A stretch of 64,000 nt of DNA from Gammaproteobacteria bacterium HGW-Gammaproteobacteria-2 (GCA_002840015.1 PGZE01000008.1:23263-87262); one strand, 5' to 3'; shown: positions 26,651 through 36,213, numbered from the stretch's first letter. Translations and numbers: made by a program. Notes: generated by a model not told the origin, from the sequence alone.

Positions 26651-28615
26651 CTACACATGCCGGTAGCGTTCGTACACCTCGGTGATCTGCGGCATCGCTC
26701 GCTCAAATGCTGCGATCACGGCCGGATCGAAGTGTTTGCCTGATTGCTCGCGCAGGTAGTCCAGCCCCCGTTGCAGGGACCATGCTTCCTTGTAGGGACG
26801 TTTCGAGGTCAGTGCGTCGAAGACATCCGCTACCGCGACGATGCGTGCTGCCAACGGAATGTCGCGGCCGCGAGTGCCTGCGGGGTAGCCGCCTCCGTCA
26901 AACCACTCGTGGTGACCTTCAGCGATATCGATGGCAATTTTGAACAGATCGCGTGAGCTTTCCGGCAACTGTCCGGCGCAGGCGCGCAGCACGCTGCCGC
27001 CGATCAGCGGGTGCATCCGCATCTCGGTGCGCTCCGCTTCGGTCAAATGACCCGGCTTGAGCAGGATCGAGTCGGGCACACCCACTTTGCCGATATCGTG
27101 CATCGAGGCAAAACGCAGCACATCGCGCGCAAAACCGGGCGGCAACACTTCGCTGCTATCGGTCTTGTCGATGAATTGTCGGGCGATGGCATGCGCGTAA
27201 TGGCTCATCCGGATCAGATGGTTTCCGGTTTCCGGATCGCGGCTCTCCGCCAGTTTGGATAACCCGTTCACGGTGGCCAGCAGCAATTGTTCCGATAGCG
27301 CACTTTTCTCGAAACCATGGGCGATCACTGGTGCCAGATTGCCGAGCAGTACCTGCGCATCATGCGAAAACGCGTGCGCTGCGCGTGCGGCCAGCACCAA
27401 GGTGAAGCCAGGTCCGGATTCGCTGGGCAAACTCAACACCAGTACCGTTTGAAAACCCTGTGAGGACAACGCTTTTGCGACATCGGGCAGGGCGAAGCTG
27501 GCCTCGTAAATCGCGAAACGTTTGTTCGATTTCAGGTCGGCCTGTTCGGCCATATCAAAGCCGTGGCCCGGCAACTCGGGGAACTGTTCACGCAACTGCA
27601 CGCTGCGTGAGTCGGGATCATTGTCGTACAAGCCCAGCCAGTCGGCGGGGAAAAATGCGCCCAAGGCATCACGTACCTCGCGTGCGGTTGCACGCAGGTC
27701 GGCACCACGCTGAATATCATCAAGCAGACGCAGCACGGCACCCATTCGTGTTGATACGGTATTTATTGCGGTATTGAGCAAGCCAAGTTCATCATTGGAC
27801 CGATCCGGAATCTGATGGCCGAAGTAGCCACGCGCGATTTGCTCGCAACCGTGCTGGGTAGCGCCGAGCCGCCGGATCAGCGAGCGAATCAGGACGATAA
27901 TGCCCAGCGCGCTCACGATCAGTGTCAGCATCACCCCCCACTGCCCAATCAGGCGGGCATGGTGTTGATGCGATTTGATGTCCTGTTGCAGTGATGTACT
28001 GATTTGAGAAATGTGCCCGGCGAGATCGCCCGATTTCTCGACGATATGGCGTGCCGCCCATTCCAGGCGCGGTTCATCGGCATCGGGCCCCAATGCTTGA
28101 TGCAATTGTTTGCGGTAACTGCGCCAGAAGTCATGCAGCGGATCGAAGCGTGGGTCGCTGCCGGTTGCAGGCGGCCCCAGCAACAGCAGTGTCCATGGCG
28201 TTTGCTCCATGCGGGTGCGTTGATCGCTCAGTGACGCAAAGAGCGATTCTACTTGCTCGACATCATCCTTTAGCTGTGCGAAATAGAGGGTGGTGTCGCG
28301 GAAGTAATCGGGATAGTCGCGCGGCGCATTGCGCAAGTAGCGCTTGGCATCGGAGTGATAACGCGCAACGAGGGTATCGAGACGGCGCAAATCCGCCATC
28401 AGCGATTGGTCGCGTTGACTCAGCGCCAGTGCCCAGGCGCTGAATGCCAAAGCCACGAGCATCAGTACAAACAGACCGCCAAGACCGCCGACCAGCACGA
28501 TGCGCAGGCGATAACGGCCAAGCCGTGCGATCCGCTCGCGAAGGCCGCTCACGGCTGTGTTCCGATTGCGACCAGCGACCAGCCGATGGCAGTCATGCCG
28601 GTTCCCGAACTGCAT
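26651..28615 (-). CDS. HD-GYP domain signalling protein (putative c-di-GMP phosphodiesterase)
   Basis: An inner-membrane protein of about 654 residues. One helix lies near residues 38-60 and another near 232-252 (LTLIVSALGIIVLIRSLI), flanking a periplasmic helical sensor. A HAMP-like linker (GYFGHQIPDRSNDELGLL) and a GAF-like segment follow, then a C-terminal HD-GYP domain: RDPETGNHLIRMSHY, ASMHDIGKVGVPD, HPLIGG, EGHHEWFDGGGYPAG and ADVFDALTSKRPYKEAW. All metal and signature residues appear intact, so c-di-GMP hydrolysis is likely. The start may be 28615 or the GTG at 28552. It is divergent from copL, with the starts 181 bp apart. Confidence 0.9.
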   Translation of the reverse strand: MQFGNRHDCHRLVAGRNRNTAVSGLRERIARLGRYRLRIVLVGGLGGLFVLMLVALAFSAWALALSQRDQSLMADLRRLDTLVARYHSDAKRYLRNAPRDYPDYFRDTTLYFAQLKDDVEQVESLFASLSDQRTRMEQTPWTLLLLGPPATGSDPRFDPLHDFWRSYRKQLHQALGPDADEPRLEWAARHIVEKSGDLAGHISQISTSLQQDIKSHQHHARLIGQWGVMLTLIVSALGIIVLIRSLIRRLGATQHGCEQIARGYFGHQIPDRSNDELGLLNTAINTVSTRMGAVLRLLDDIQRGADLRATAREVRDALGAFFPADWLGLYDNDPDSRSVQLREQFPELPGHGFDMAEQADLKSNKRFAIYEASFALPDVAKALSSQGFQTVLVLSLPSESGPGFTLVLAARAAHAFSHDAQVLLGNLAPVIAHGFEKSALSEQLLLATVNGLSKLAESRDPETGNHLIRMSHYAHAIARQFIDKTDSSEVLPPGFARDVLRFASMHDIGKVGVPDSILLKPGHLTEAERTEMRMHPLIGGSVLRACAGQLPESSRDLFKIAIDIAEGHHEWFDGGGYPAGTRGRDIPLAARIVAVADVFDALTSKRPYKEAWSLQRGLDYLREQSGKHFDPAVIAAFERAMPQITEVYERYRHV

Positions 28616-28780
28616 TTCATCACGTTACCCCCGTAACGTTTGACACCCGTGGGTGAGCCATACGGTGCGCATTCGCTATTGTGCACGCATCTATCTTTGG
28701 CGCAATGACGTGTGGCACACACGGATAGTGGATGTCCGACAAGCCCACCCGTTGCCGTGGTAATCCACGCATCAAAGTGG

Positions 28781-28796
28781 TGATATTCTTGGTCTC
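28781..28796 (+). promoter_or_regulatory. Putative extended -10 promoter of copL, leaderless arrangement
   Basis: TG-A-TATTCT is an extended -10 element with hexamer 28784-28789, only 7 nt before the GTG start at 28797. Transcription would then begin at or next to the start codon. There is no Shine-Dalgarno sequence. The same 7-nt spacing is found before the other two CopL-family genes (39405 and 47112). No -35 match is evident. Confidence 0.45.
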
Positions 28797-29225
28797 GTGA
28801 TCACTACCCTGTCTTTGCTGGTTCGGCTGTTGCTCAGCGTGACGCTGATCCTCAATGGATCAGTGGGCACGATGGCCACTGCACAGATGATGATGGGTCA
28901 CGACTGGCACATGATTGATAGCGGTGCGGTCCTTGATCCGGATAATGACGACACCCTGTCATCGGCTGCGCATCCCTGCCACCCGATGCCGGGCGCGGCG
29001 GCGAATATCCCGGTCGTAACGGCGACCCCTAGCCTGCACCATGCATCGGATTGTTGCGCGTCTGCGGATTGCCGGGACGCATGCGCACAGCATTGCGCTG
29101 CCGCCATCACTGGCACGGTGGTGGTGCAAGGCGCGGTCATCCCGCGTGTTGCTCTGATGCTGCCGCTGCCAGCCGGCCATGTCTCGCCAGCCCTGCCGCA
29201 CCTGATTCGACCACCGATCGGCTGA
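28797..29225 (+). CDS. copL: CopL-family metal-binding regulatory protein
   Basis: A protein of 142 residues with a hydrophobic export signal (LLVRLLLSVTLILNGSVGTM). It has a Met/His-rich part (MMMGHDWHM), a Cys cluster DCCASADCRDACAQHC and a C-terminal LIRPPIG. It lies directly before copA and copB, which is the copLAB arrangement of Xanthomonas, where copL is needed for copper-induced expression of copAB. The cysteines and histidines probably sense or bind copper. The GTG start has no ribosome-binding site, and a -10-like element lies 7 nt upstream. A hairpin follows the gene. Confidence 0.87.
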   Translation: MITTLSLLVRLLLSVTLILNGSVGTMATAQMMMGHDWHMIDSGAVLDPDNDDTLSSAAHPCHPMPGAAANIPVVTATPSLHHASDCCASADCRDACAQHCAAAITGTVVVQGAVIPRVALMLPLPAGHVSPALPHLIRPPIG

Positions 29226-29234
29226 ACCTCGGCA

Positions 29235-29250
29235 ACGCCTGTTCAGGCGT
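29235..29250 (+). promoter_or_regulatory. Hairpin between copL and copA
   Basis: ACGCCT-GTTC-AGGCGT forms a perfect six-pair stem with a four-base loop ten bases after the copL stop, followed by GCTTTCCCC. Without a real T-run it is not a clear terminator, but its position parallels the hairpins after the two other CopL-family genes. A second, imperfect GTTGCGGGG/CCCGCCAAC pairing lies at about 29272-29294. Confidence 0.4.
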
Positions 29251-29359
29251 GCTTTCCCCTGTTCGTGTCCGTTGCGGGGCTTGCCCGCCAACGCGATGCG
29301 ATGGGGTGTTCGGCTCAGGCCTCGCCTGCTGCCATCCGAATGTTGAAGAGAGGTGTTTC

Positions 29360-31138
29360 ATGTCGATCAAATCGTCCGGTTTTGCGCCGGGCCTGTCGCG
29401 TCGCCGTTTTGTCCAGGGCTTGGCGGCTGGTGGCGCTGTCGCCGGCATCGCTGGCTGGCCCAACCTGTCGTGGGCGCTGAAGTCGCCCGGGCAAACCGAA
29501 GTGTTGGCGGGCACCGACTTTTATCTGAACATCGGCGAGACGCCGGTCAACTTCACCGGCCGCAGCCGCAGCGCGATCACGGTCAACGGATCCGTGCCGG
29601 CACCCACCCTGCGCTGGCGCGAGGGCGATACCGTCAACCTGTATGTCACCAATACTTTGCCGCCCGGCTCGATCCATGGTCAGCACACCTCGATCCACTG
29701 GCACGGCATTCTGCTGCCGGCCAACATGGACGGCGTGCCGGGCCTGAGTTTCGATGGCATCGGTCCCGGCGAAACCTGGCATTACCAATTCGCGCTACGG
29801 CAAAGCGGCACCTACTGGTACCACAGCCACTCCGGGTTTCAGGAGCAGGCCGGGCTATACGGCGCGCTCATCATCGATCCTTTGCAAGCCGAGCCATTCG
29901 CCTACCACCGCGATTACGTGGTGCTGCTGTCGGATTGGACAGATATGGCGCCCACGGCACTGTTCGCACGCCTGAAAAAGATGTCGGACTACGACAACTA
30001 CGCCAAGCGAACCGTCGGCGACTTCATCCGCGATGCGCGGCGTGACGGGTTGGCGGCAGCGGTGGCTGACCGCAAAATGTGGGGCGAGATGCGGATGACG
30101 CCGACCGATCTGTCCGATGTCAACGCCAACACCTACACCTACCTGATGAACGGCACCACCGCACTGGGCAACTGGACCGGTCTGTTCCGCAGCGGCGAAA
30201 AAATCCGCCTGCGCTTCATCAACGGCTCGGCGATGAGTTACTTCGATGTGCGCATCCCGGGCCTGAAGATGACCGTGGTTGCCGCCGACGGCCAATACGT
30301 GCATCCGATCAGCGTGGACGAGTTCCGTATCGCAGTGGCCGAGACCTTCGACGTGATCGTCGAACCCGCAGGCCAGGACGCGTTCACCATATTCGCCCAG
30401 GACATGGGCCGCACCGGTTATGTCAGTGGCACCCTGGCGGTGCGCGAGGGCCTGCGCGCACCGCTACCGGCGCTCGACCCGCGGCCGATCCTGAGCATGG
30501 CCGACATGGGTATGGGTGGTATGGGTCATGGCGGCATGGACATGGGTGCGATGAGTGGCATGGATCACAGCGGCATGGATCACGGCAGCATGGACATGGG
30601 CGCGATGGCCGACATGCAAACGCACCCGACCAGCGAAGCGGGCAACCCATTGGTTGACATGCAAACGATGGCGCCAGTGCCGAAGCTCGACGATCCCGGC
30701 ATCGGCCTGCGCGACAACGGCCGCCGGGTGCTGTGCTATGCCGACCTGAAGAGTACGTTCGCCGATCCCGACGGCCGCGATCCGGGGCGCGAGATCGAGC
30801 TGCACCTGACCGGGCACATGGAGAAGTTCGCGTGGTCGTTCAACGGTCAGAAATTCATCGATGCCGAACCGGTGCGGTTGCGTTACGGCGAGCGGATGCG
30901 GATCACGCTGGTCAACGACACCATGATGACGCATCCGATCCATTTGCATGGCGTGTGGAGCGATCTGGAAGACGCGCACGGCAACTTCCAGGTGCGCAAG
31001 CACACCATCGACATGCCGCCTGGCAGCAAACGCAGCTATCGCGTGCGCGCCGACGCGCTCGGCCGCTGGGCCTACCACTGCCACCTGCTGTACCACATGG
31101 AAGCGGGAATGATGCGCGAAGTGAGGATCGAGGAATGA
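29360..31138 (+). CDS. copA: Copper resistance multicopper oxidase CopA
   Basis: A periplasmic protein of 592 residues, the PcoA/CopA type that oxidises Cu(I). It has a Tat signal (SRRRFVQGLAAGGAVAG). The three cupredoxin domains carry the copper sites: HWHGILLP, YWYHSHSGFQEQAG, HPIHLHGVW and HCHLLYHMEAGM. Between residues of about 375 and 420 there is a Met/His-rich segment (repeats of GMGHGGMDMG, GMDHSGMDHG) that can bind extra copper. AGAGAGG lies 7-8 nt before the ATG, which is chosen because it starts the Tat signal; the frame is open farther upstream. copB overlaps its stop codon. Confidence 0.96.
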   Translation: MSIKSSGFAPGLSRRRFVQGLAAGGAVAGIAGWPNLSWALKSPGQTEVLAGTDFYLNIGETPVNFTGRSRSAITVNGSVPAPTLRWREGDTVNLYVTNTLPPGSIHGQHTSIHWHGILLPANMDGVPGLSFDGIGPGETWHYQFALRQSGTYWYHSHSGFQEQAGLYGALIIDPLQAEPFAYHRDYVVLLSDWTDMAPTALFARLKKMSDYDNYAKRTVGDFIRDARRDGLAAAVADRKMWGEMRMTPTDLSDVNANTYTYLMNGTTALGNWTGLFRSGEKIRLRFINGSAMSYFDVRIPGLKMTVVAADGQYVHPISVDEFRIAVAETFDVIVEPAGQDAFTIFAQDMGRTGYVSGTLAVREGLRAPLPALDPRPILSMADMGMGGMGHGGMDMGAMSGMDHSGMDHGSMDMGAMADMQTHPTSEAGNPLVDMQTMAPVPKLDDPGIGLRDNGRRVLCYADLKSTFADPDGRDPGREIELHLTGHMEKFAWSFNGQKFIDAEPVRLRYGERMRITLVNDTMMTHPIHLHGVWSDLEDAHGNFQVRKHTIDMPPGSKRSYRVRADALGRWAYHCHLLYHMEAGMMREVRIEE

Positions 31139-32043
31139 GCGCCATGGACGGTTCCACCGCGAAAATTCGAGTCGGCCTGTTGAGCGCGGCCATCGCGTTC
31201 GTCCTGCTGCCACCGCCGACCATCGCGCAGACGATGGACCACACCAAGATGAAGATGCCAATGCCGGCGCAACAGCCGACACCGCCAGAGCAGTCTGCAT
31301 CGGACGATCACGCGGCGGTGGCTACCAGCGAGCCGCGCACGCCGATTCCGCCGGTAAACGATGCCGACCGCGCCGCCGCGTTCGTCGAACTCGCGCGGCC
31401 GATGGAACACGCATCGCTGGTGAACCATTTTGTGTTGCTTGATCGGCTGGAAGTGTGGGATGCCGGGCGCACTACCGGCCAGACATGGGATGGACTGGCC
31501 TGGGTCGGCACGGATATTCATCGTCTGTGGTTGCGCAGCGAGGGCGAGCGGGTCGGTAGCCGCACCGAAGCGGCCGATCTGGAAGCGCTATATGGGCGCA
31601 GCGTATCGCCTTGGTGGGATTTGCTGGTGGGCGTCAAGCACGATTTCCAGCCAGGCAACGCGCAGGACTGGCTCGCCATCGGCGTGCAGGGCCTGGCACC
31701 GTACAAGTTCGAGATGCAGGCGACCGCCTATGTCGGCGAGTCCGGGCGTACTTTGGCGCGAGTCGAGGCCGAATACGAACTGCTGCTCAGCGCACGTCTG
31801 ATCCTGCAACCGCGAGTGGAAATCAACGCGTATGGAAAGGACGATCCGCAGCGCGGCATTGGTTCGGGCCTGGGTACCAGTGAGATTGGCCTGCGCCTGC
31901 GTTGGGAATGGCGTCGCGAGTTCGCGCCGTATCTCGGCGTGGTCTACGAACGTGCCTATGGCAATACCGCCGATCTACGCCGGGTGGCCGGCGAAGCCAC
32001 CCACGACACCCGCCTCGTTGCGGGCATCCGTATCTGGTTCTAA
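31135..32043 (+). CDS. copB: Copper resistance outer-membrane protein CopB
   Basis: A protein of 302 residues with a signal peptide (LLSAAIAFVLLPPPTIAQ). A short Met/His/Pro-rich segment (MDHTKMKMPMPAQQ) follows, and then a beta-barrel domain of the CopB/PcoB family (LLDRLEVWD, WVGTDIHRLWLRSEGE, YGRSVSPWWDLLVGVKHDFQ, terminal VAGIRIWF). It is thought to sequester or export copper across the outer membrane. The ATG overlaps the copA stop (ATGA). A second in-frame ATG lies at 31144. The segment before the barrel is shorter than the Met-rich repeats in pseudomonad CopB. Confidence 0.93.
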   Translation: MSAMDGSTAKIRVGLLSAAIAFVLLPPPTIAQTMDHTKMKMPMPAQQPTPPEQSASDDHAAVATSEPRTPIPPVNDADRAAAFVELARPMEHASLVNHFVLLDRLEVWDAGRTTGQTWDGLAWVGTDIHRLWLRSEGERVGSRTEAADLEALYGRSVSPWWDLLVGVKHDFQPGNAQDWLAIGVQGLAPYKFEMQATAYVGESGRTLARVEAEYELLLSARLILQPRVEINAYGKDDPQRGIGSGLGTSEIGLRLRWEWRREFAPYLGVVYERAYGNTADLRRVAGEATHDTRLVAGIRIWF

Positions 32044-32054
32044 AGGAGACAAAC

Positions 32055-32765
32055 ATGACTTTCATCACCCGTAAATCGATCGTGACCGGCTTCATCGTGG
32101 TCATCGCCGTGCTCGCTGCTCTGGCCGGTTTTGTCTGGTCTGGTGTCTACAATATCGGCGCAGATGAGCCGCATAGCGGCCCGATGCATGCCGTTCTGGA
32201 AACCTTGCGTGAGCGCTCCATTGCGGTGCGCGCGGACACATTGCAGGTTCCTGATCTCAGTGACCCCGCACGCATTCGTCAGGGCGCCGGCAACTACGAC
32301 GCGATGTGCGTGGGTTGTCACCTTGCGCCTGACGGGGAGGCCACCGAACTGAGCGCCGGCCTGTATCCGGCACCTCCAAATCTGAGCAAGGTGACGATCG
32401 AGGCGGCCAGTACCTTCTGGGTCATCAAGCATGGCATCAAGGCTTCGGGCATGCCGGCCTGGGGCAGGCAAATGAGTGACGAGTACCTGTGGAATCTGGT
32501 CGCGTTCGTACAGCGCCTTCCGAATCTGGATGCGAACGGTTACGCGACTTTGGTTGCAAGCAGCGAGGGGCATTCGCACGGCGGCGGAGAAACCGGGCCA
32601 CATGACGAAGATGCGCCACACCAGCACCAGGAGATGCCAATGGATGCCGCCGATCCACAGCCTGCCAGCGTCGAGCATCGCCATGCCGACGGCACTATCG
32701 AATCGCATCCGGTGCCGCCAGCGACGCCGGCTGAGGCCGAACACGAGCATGACCACGACCACTGA
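32055..32765 (+). CDS. Membrane-anchored cytochrome c with a His-rich tail
   Basis: A protein of 236 residues. An N-terminal helix (IVTGFIVVIAVLAALAGFVW) is an uncleaved anchor or signal. One heme c site, CVGCH, is followed by a likely Met ligand in KASGMPAWGRQM. The C-terminal 70 residues are rich in His, Glu and Asp (EGHSHGGGETGPHDEDAPHQ and AEHEHDHDH), a probable metal-binding tail. AAAGGAG lies before the ATG, 11 bp after copB, so it belongs to the cop operon. It may pass electrons from copper oxidation to the respiratory chain; this is inference. Confidence 0.87.
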   Translation: MTFITRKSIVTGFIVVIAVLAALAGFVWSGVYNIGADEPHSGPMHAVLETLRERSIAVRADTLQVPDLSDPARIRQGAGNYDAMCVGCHLAPDGEATELSAGLYPAPPNLSKVTIEAASTFWVIKHGIKASGMPAWGRQMSDEYLWNLVAFVQRLPNLDANGYATLVASSEGHSHGGGETGPHDEDAPHQHQEMPMDAADPQPASVEHRHADGTIESHPVPPATPAEAEHEHDHDH

Positions 32766-32784
32766 CCCGAAGGAGCCATTGCCA

Positions 32785-33324
32785 ATGAAAACTCTCGCAA
32801 CGTTTCTCGTCTGCGCGTTCGCCCTTGGCGACGCCAGCGCCGCGTCCGCACAAGCCCATCCTGATATTGCGGCACCCAAGCCGCATGCGCATTCGGCTGT
32901 TGCCGCATCGTCGATGGATGTCCCAGCCAATGCCCAGCAAGCCGTGGCTGTAGTCGATGCGTTTGGTCACGCGCTTGCCGCAGGCGACTTGAATACGGTG
33001 GAATCCTTGCTCGATGCCGAGGTGTTGATTCTGGAAAGCGGTGGCGCGGAGCGCAGTCGCGAGCAGTATCTTGGCCACCATGCCATCAGCGACGCGAGGT
33101 TCCTCAAGGACAGTCAGCGCGAGATCGCATACCGAAAAGCGCGGGTCGCGGGAGATTTGGCCTGGGTCGCCAGCGAAAGCAAAATCCAGGTTGCCAAGGA
33201 CGGCAATATCCTGTCCCTGCTCAGCAGCGAAACCATGGTGCTGCGGCATGGCCCCGACGGATGGCGGATCATCCATATTCACTGGTCTTCACGCCCGCAA
33301 AAAAACAGTGGGGAAACGCCATGA
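32785..33324 (+). CDS. Exported SnoaL/DUF4440-like protein
   Basis: A protein of 179 residues with a signal peptide (MKTLATFLVCAFALGDASAA). A His-containing linker (AQAHPDIAAPKPHAHSAV) follows and then an NTF2-like domain (AVAVVDAFGHALAAGDLNTV, LDAEVLILESGGAERSREQY, DGWRIIHIHWSSRPQ). DUF4440-type proteins often occur in copper clusters of this group, but their role is unknown. It is preceded by AAGGAG and follows the cytochrome c gene closely, so it is probably the last sizeable gene of the cop operon. Confidence 0.82.
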   Translation: MKTLATFLVCAFALGDASAASAQAHPDIAAPKPHAHSAVAASSMDVPANAQQAVAVVDAFGHALAAGDLNTVESLLDAEVLILESGGAERSREQYLGHHAISDARFLKDSQREIAYRKARVAGDLAWVASESKIQVAKDGNILSLLSSETMVLRHGPDGWRIIHIHWSSRPQKNSGETP

Positions 33325-33401
33325 AGCCGAACGACAGCACATTGCGCGTGCATGTTTTGAACGTTGCAGCCGCGATGCAGCAGCAAGGCAGCATGACGTA
33401 A
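33321..33401 (+). CDS. Possible small ORF of 26 codons
   Basis: The ATG overlaps the stop codon of the SnoaL-like gene (ATGA), and the frame ends in TAA five bases before the -35 of the MerR-type promoter. The product would start MKPNDSTLRVHVLNVAAAM and has no recognisable feature. It may be a translated short peptide or only a chance frame. Confidence 0.25.
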   Translation: MKPNDSTLRVHVLNVAAAMQQQGSMT

Positions 33402-33405
33402 AGCC

Positions 33406-33437
33406 TTGACTCTGGACCATGGTCCAGGGTTCACACT
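33406..33437 (+). promoter_or_regulatory. MerR-type promoter and operator
   Basis: TTGACT (33406-33411) is followed by the perfect 16-bp palindrome CTGGACCATGGTCCAG (33412-33427) and, after a 19-20 bp spacer, a weak TCACAC/CACACT hexamer. This is the layout of promoters controlled by MerR-family metal sensors, where the regulator binds the dyad in an over-long spacer. It drives the regulator gene at 33465 and the copper ATPase behind it, so the regulator likely controls its own expression. Confidence 0.8.
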
Positions 33438-33464
33438 GGCACCAATCTTACGGGAGCAAGCACC

Positions 33465-33863
33465 ATGCACATCGGTCAATTGGCCAAACGTGCCGAAGTT
33501 CCGATTGATACTGTTCGCTATTACGAGCGTCACGGCATTCTGCCTGAGCCGGACCGCGATATTTCGGGTTATCGTTGTTACCACCCGCTCGATGTGCGCC
33601 GCGTGCACTTTGTGCGACGGGCCAAGGCCCTCGGTTTCACACTGCGTGAAATCAAGGAATTGTTGGCCTTGTCCGCGCCCCGGCATGGCGACGTTACGGC
33701 GATCAAGGCGCTGGCTTCGACGAAGCTGGCCGACATCGAACACCGCCTTGCCGAATTGACCCGTGTTCGCGATGGTCTGCGAACACTGGTGCAGGCGTGT
33801 CCCGGACATGGTGATATGAATCACTGCCCGATTGTTACGGCGTTATCGGAGGAGTATGCATGA
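33465..33863 (+). CDS. MerR-family metal-responsive regulator, CueR-like
   Basis: A protein of 132 residues. An N-terminal winged helix ([48 protein letters not shown]) and a dimerisation helix are followed by a metal loop with Cys112 and Cys121 ([10 protein letters not shown]). The residue at position 77 is Val. CueR, a Cu(I) sensor, has Ser there, whereas divalent-metal sensors such as ZntR and MerR have Cys, so Cu(I)/Ag(I) sensing is favoured. A GGGAG lies upstream of the ATG. Its stop overlaps the ATPase start, giving a sensor-pump operon under the palindromic promoter. Confidence 0.9.
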   Translation: MHIGQLAKRAEVPIDTVRYYERHGILPEPDRDISGYRCYHPLDVRRVHFVRRAKALGFTLREIKELLALSAPRHGDVTAIKALASTKLADIEHRLAELTRVRDGLRTLVQACPGHGDMNHCPIVTALSEEYA

Positions 33864-36208
33864 GCATTCATGAGCATCAGTCAACCGGCGCTGGCGGCAA
33901 CAGCGGCAACCCGCAGCACGCGCACACGGCCATCTCAGACCCCGTTTGCGGCATGAAGGTCGATCCGGCCACGTCGAAACACCGGGCCGAACACGACGGC
34001 AAGAGCTACCATTTTTGTTCCGCGCGTTGCCACGACAAGTTCATTGCCGACCCCGCGCAATATCTTTCGGCGAAACCGGAAACTGCCCCAGCGGCAGTGC
34101 CCGCCGGCACCCTGTTCATCTGCCCGATGCACCCGCAGATTCGTCAGGATCATCCCGGCACGTGCCCGATCTGCGGCATGGCACTGGAGCCGGAGATGCC
34201 TGGCGTTGAGGACGACGACAATCCCGAACTGCGCGACTTCAGCCGACGTTTCTGGTGGACGCTGCCGCTATCGGTGGTGGTGTTGGTATTGGCGATGTTT
34301 GGCCATCGCCTGCCATTGCTGTCTGCCGATATGCGGACCTGGATCGAGCTGATTTTGAGTACACCGGTGGTGCTGTGGGCAGGCTGGCCATTTTTTGTGC
34401 GCTGCATCGCCTCGATTCGCAACCGCGCGCCCAATATGTGGACGCTGATCGGCATCGGTGTGTCAGCAGCGTTTGGTTACAGCGTGGTGGCTACGCTTGC
34501 GCCGGAATGGTTCCCGGCCTCGTTTCGCGAGCACGGCCGGGTCGGCGTGTACTTTGAAGCCGCTGCGGTGATCGTGTCACTGACCTTGCTCGGCCAGTTG
34601 CTGGAACTGAAGGCACGCTCGAAGACATCAGCAGCGATCAAGGCTCTGCTCGGCCTGGCACCCAAGACCGCGCGCCGGCTGCGCGACGACGGTAGCGAAG
34701 AAGACGTTGAACTGAGCCATGTCCATGTCGACGATCGCCTGCGCGTGCGCCCTGGCGAGAAAGTGCCAGTGGACGGAGAAGTGATCGAGGGCCGCTCGCA
34801 CATCGATGAGTCGATGCTGACCGGTGAACCGATGCCAGTCGAAAAGTCGGTTGGTTCGGCGGTGATCGGCGCCACCCTCAATGGCACCGGCAGTCTGGTG
34901 ATTCGCGCCGGCAAAGTGGGTTCGCAGACGGTGCTCGCGCAGATCGTGCAAATGGTGGTGCAGGCGCAACGCTCGCGTGCGCCGATGCAGCGCATGGCTG
35001 ACAAAGTGGCGTACTGGTTTGTGCTCGCGGTACTCACGGCTTCGGTCATCACATTTTTTGTATGGGGCTGGTTCGGCCCCGAACCGGCGTGGACTTTTGC
35101 GGTGCTCAATGCGGTTTCGGTGCTGATCATCGCCTGCCCCTGCGCACTGGGCCTGGCCACGCCAATGTCGATTATGGTCGCCACCGGGCGTGCGGCTCAG
35201 GCCGGCGTGCTGTTCCGCGATGCCGAGGCGATCGAAAACCTGCGCAAGATCGATACCCTGATCGTGGACAAGACCGGCACCCTGACCGAAGGGCGCCCGA
35301 CGTTCCGCACCATCGTGCCGGCGGACGGCTTCAGCGAGGATGAAGTGCTGCATCTCGCCGCCAGCCTCGATCAGGGCAGCGAGCACCCGCTCGCCGAAGC
35401 CATTGTTGCCGAGGCGCGACGTCGTGAACTGCGTTTGCAAACGGCGGAGACGTTCGAATCGGCCACCGGCATCGGCGTGCGCGGCGTGGTCAATGGCCGC
35501 AAACTCGCCATCGGCAACAGTGAGTTGATGCGCGATGCCGGTGTCGATCCCACGGTGATGCACGAGGCTGCCGAAGCGCTGCGCCATGAGGGCGCCAGCG
35601 TCATGTTTCTCGCTGTCGATGGACAATTGGCCGGGCTGATCGCGGTCGCGGACCCAATCAAGGCATCCACAGCGGAAGCGATCAAGGCACTGCATGATGC
35701 CGGGTTACGCATCGTGATGGCGACAGGCGATGGCCTGACCACCGCCAACGCGGTGGCACGTCAACTGGGGATCGACGAAGTGCACGGCGAAGTGCGTCCG
35801 GCTGACAAGATCGCGCTGGTACAGAAGCTCAAGGCCGAGGGCCACAAGGTGGCAATGGCCGGCGACGGCATCAACGACGCGCCGGCGCTGGCCGGTGCCG
35901 ATGTCGGCATTGCCATGGGCACCGGTACCGACGTGGCAATGTCCAGCGCACAGGTGACGCTGGTCAAAGGCGACTTGCGCGGCATCTTGCGGGCACGTGA
36001 GATTTCCAGCAACACGGTGGCCAACATGAAGCAGAACCTCTCTTTCGCCTTCCTTTACAACGCGCTCGGCGTGCCGATTGCGGCCGGCGTGCTGTATCCG
36101 CTGTTCGGCCTGTTGCTCAGCCCGATGATCGCAGCGCTGGCAATGAGCTTGAGTTCGGTGTCGGTAGTCAGCAATGCGCTGCGGCTGGGCCGCGCTGGAC
36201 GCTTTTGA
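33860..36208 (+). CDS. Copper-translocating P1B-type ATPase
   Basis: A protein of 782 residues exporting Cu(I) from the cytoplasm. The N-terminus has two small metal-binding modules instead of HMA domains: a YHS domain ([32 protein letters not shown]) and a heavy-metal-binding module ([20 protein letters not shown]). The P-type core is complete: TGEP, the CPC motif in [11 protein letters not shown] near residue 425, DKTGTLTEG near 470, HP in GSEHPLAEA, and [20 protein letters not shown]. The terminal helices carry the Met and Ser residues of the Cu(I) subgroup ([19 protein letters not shown]). It overlaps the regulator gene by four bases. Confidence 0.95.
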   Translation: MSIHEHQSTGAGGNSGNPQHAHTAISDPVCGMKVDPATSKHRAEHDGKSYHFCSARCHDKFIADPAQYLSAKPETAPAAVPAGTLFICPMHPQIRQDHPGTCPICGMALEPEMPGVEDDDNPELRDFSRRFWWTLPLSVVVLVLAMFGHRLPLLSADMRTWIELILSTPVVLWAGWPFFVRCIASIRNRAPNMWTLIGIGVSAAFGYSVVATLAPEWFPASFREHGRVGVYFEAAAVIVSLTLLGQLLELKARSKTSAAIKALLGLAPKTARRLRDDGSEEDVELSHVHVDDRLRVRPGEKVPVDGEVIEGRSHIDESMLTGEPMPVEKSVGSAVIGATLNGTGSLVIRAGKVGSQTVLAQIVQMVVQAQRSRAPMQRMADKVAYWFVLAVLTASVITFFVWGWFGPEPAWTFAVLNAVSVLIIACPCALGLATPMSIMVATGRAAQAGVLFRDAEAIENLRKIDTLIVDKTGTLTEGRPTFRTIVPADGFSEDEVLHLAASLDQGSEHPLAEAIVAEARRRELRLQTAETFESATGIGVRGVVNGRKLAIGNSELMRDAGVDPTVMHEAAEALRHEGASVMFLAVDGQLAGLIAVADPIKASTAEAIKALHDAGLRIVMATGDGLTTANAVARQLGIDEVHGEVRPADKIALVQKLKAEGHKVAMAGDGINDAPALAGADVGIAMGTGTDVAMSSAQVTLVKGDLRGILRAREISSNTVANMKQNLSFAFLYNALGVPIAAGVLYPLFGLLLSPMIAALAMSLSSVSVVSNALRLGRAGRF

Positions 36209-36213
36209 GCGGC

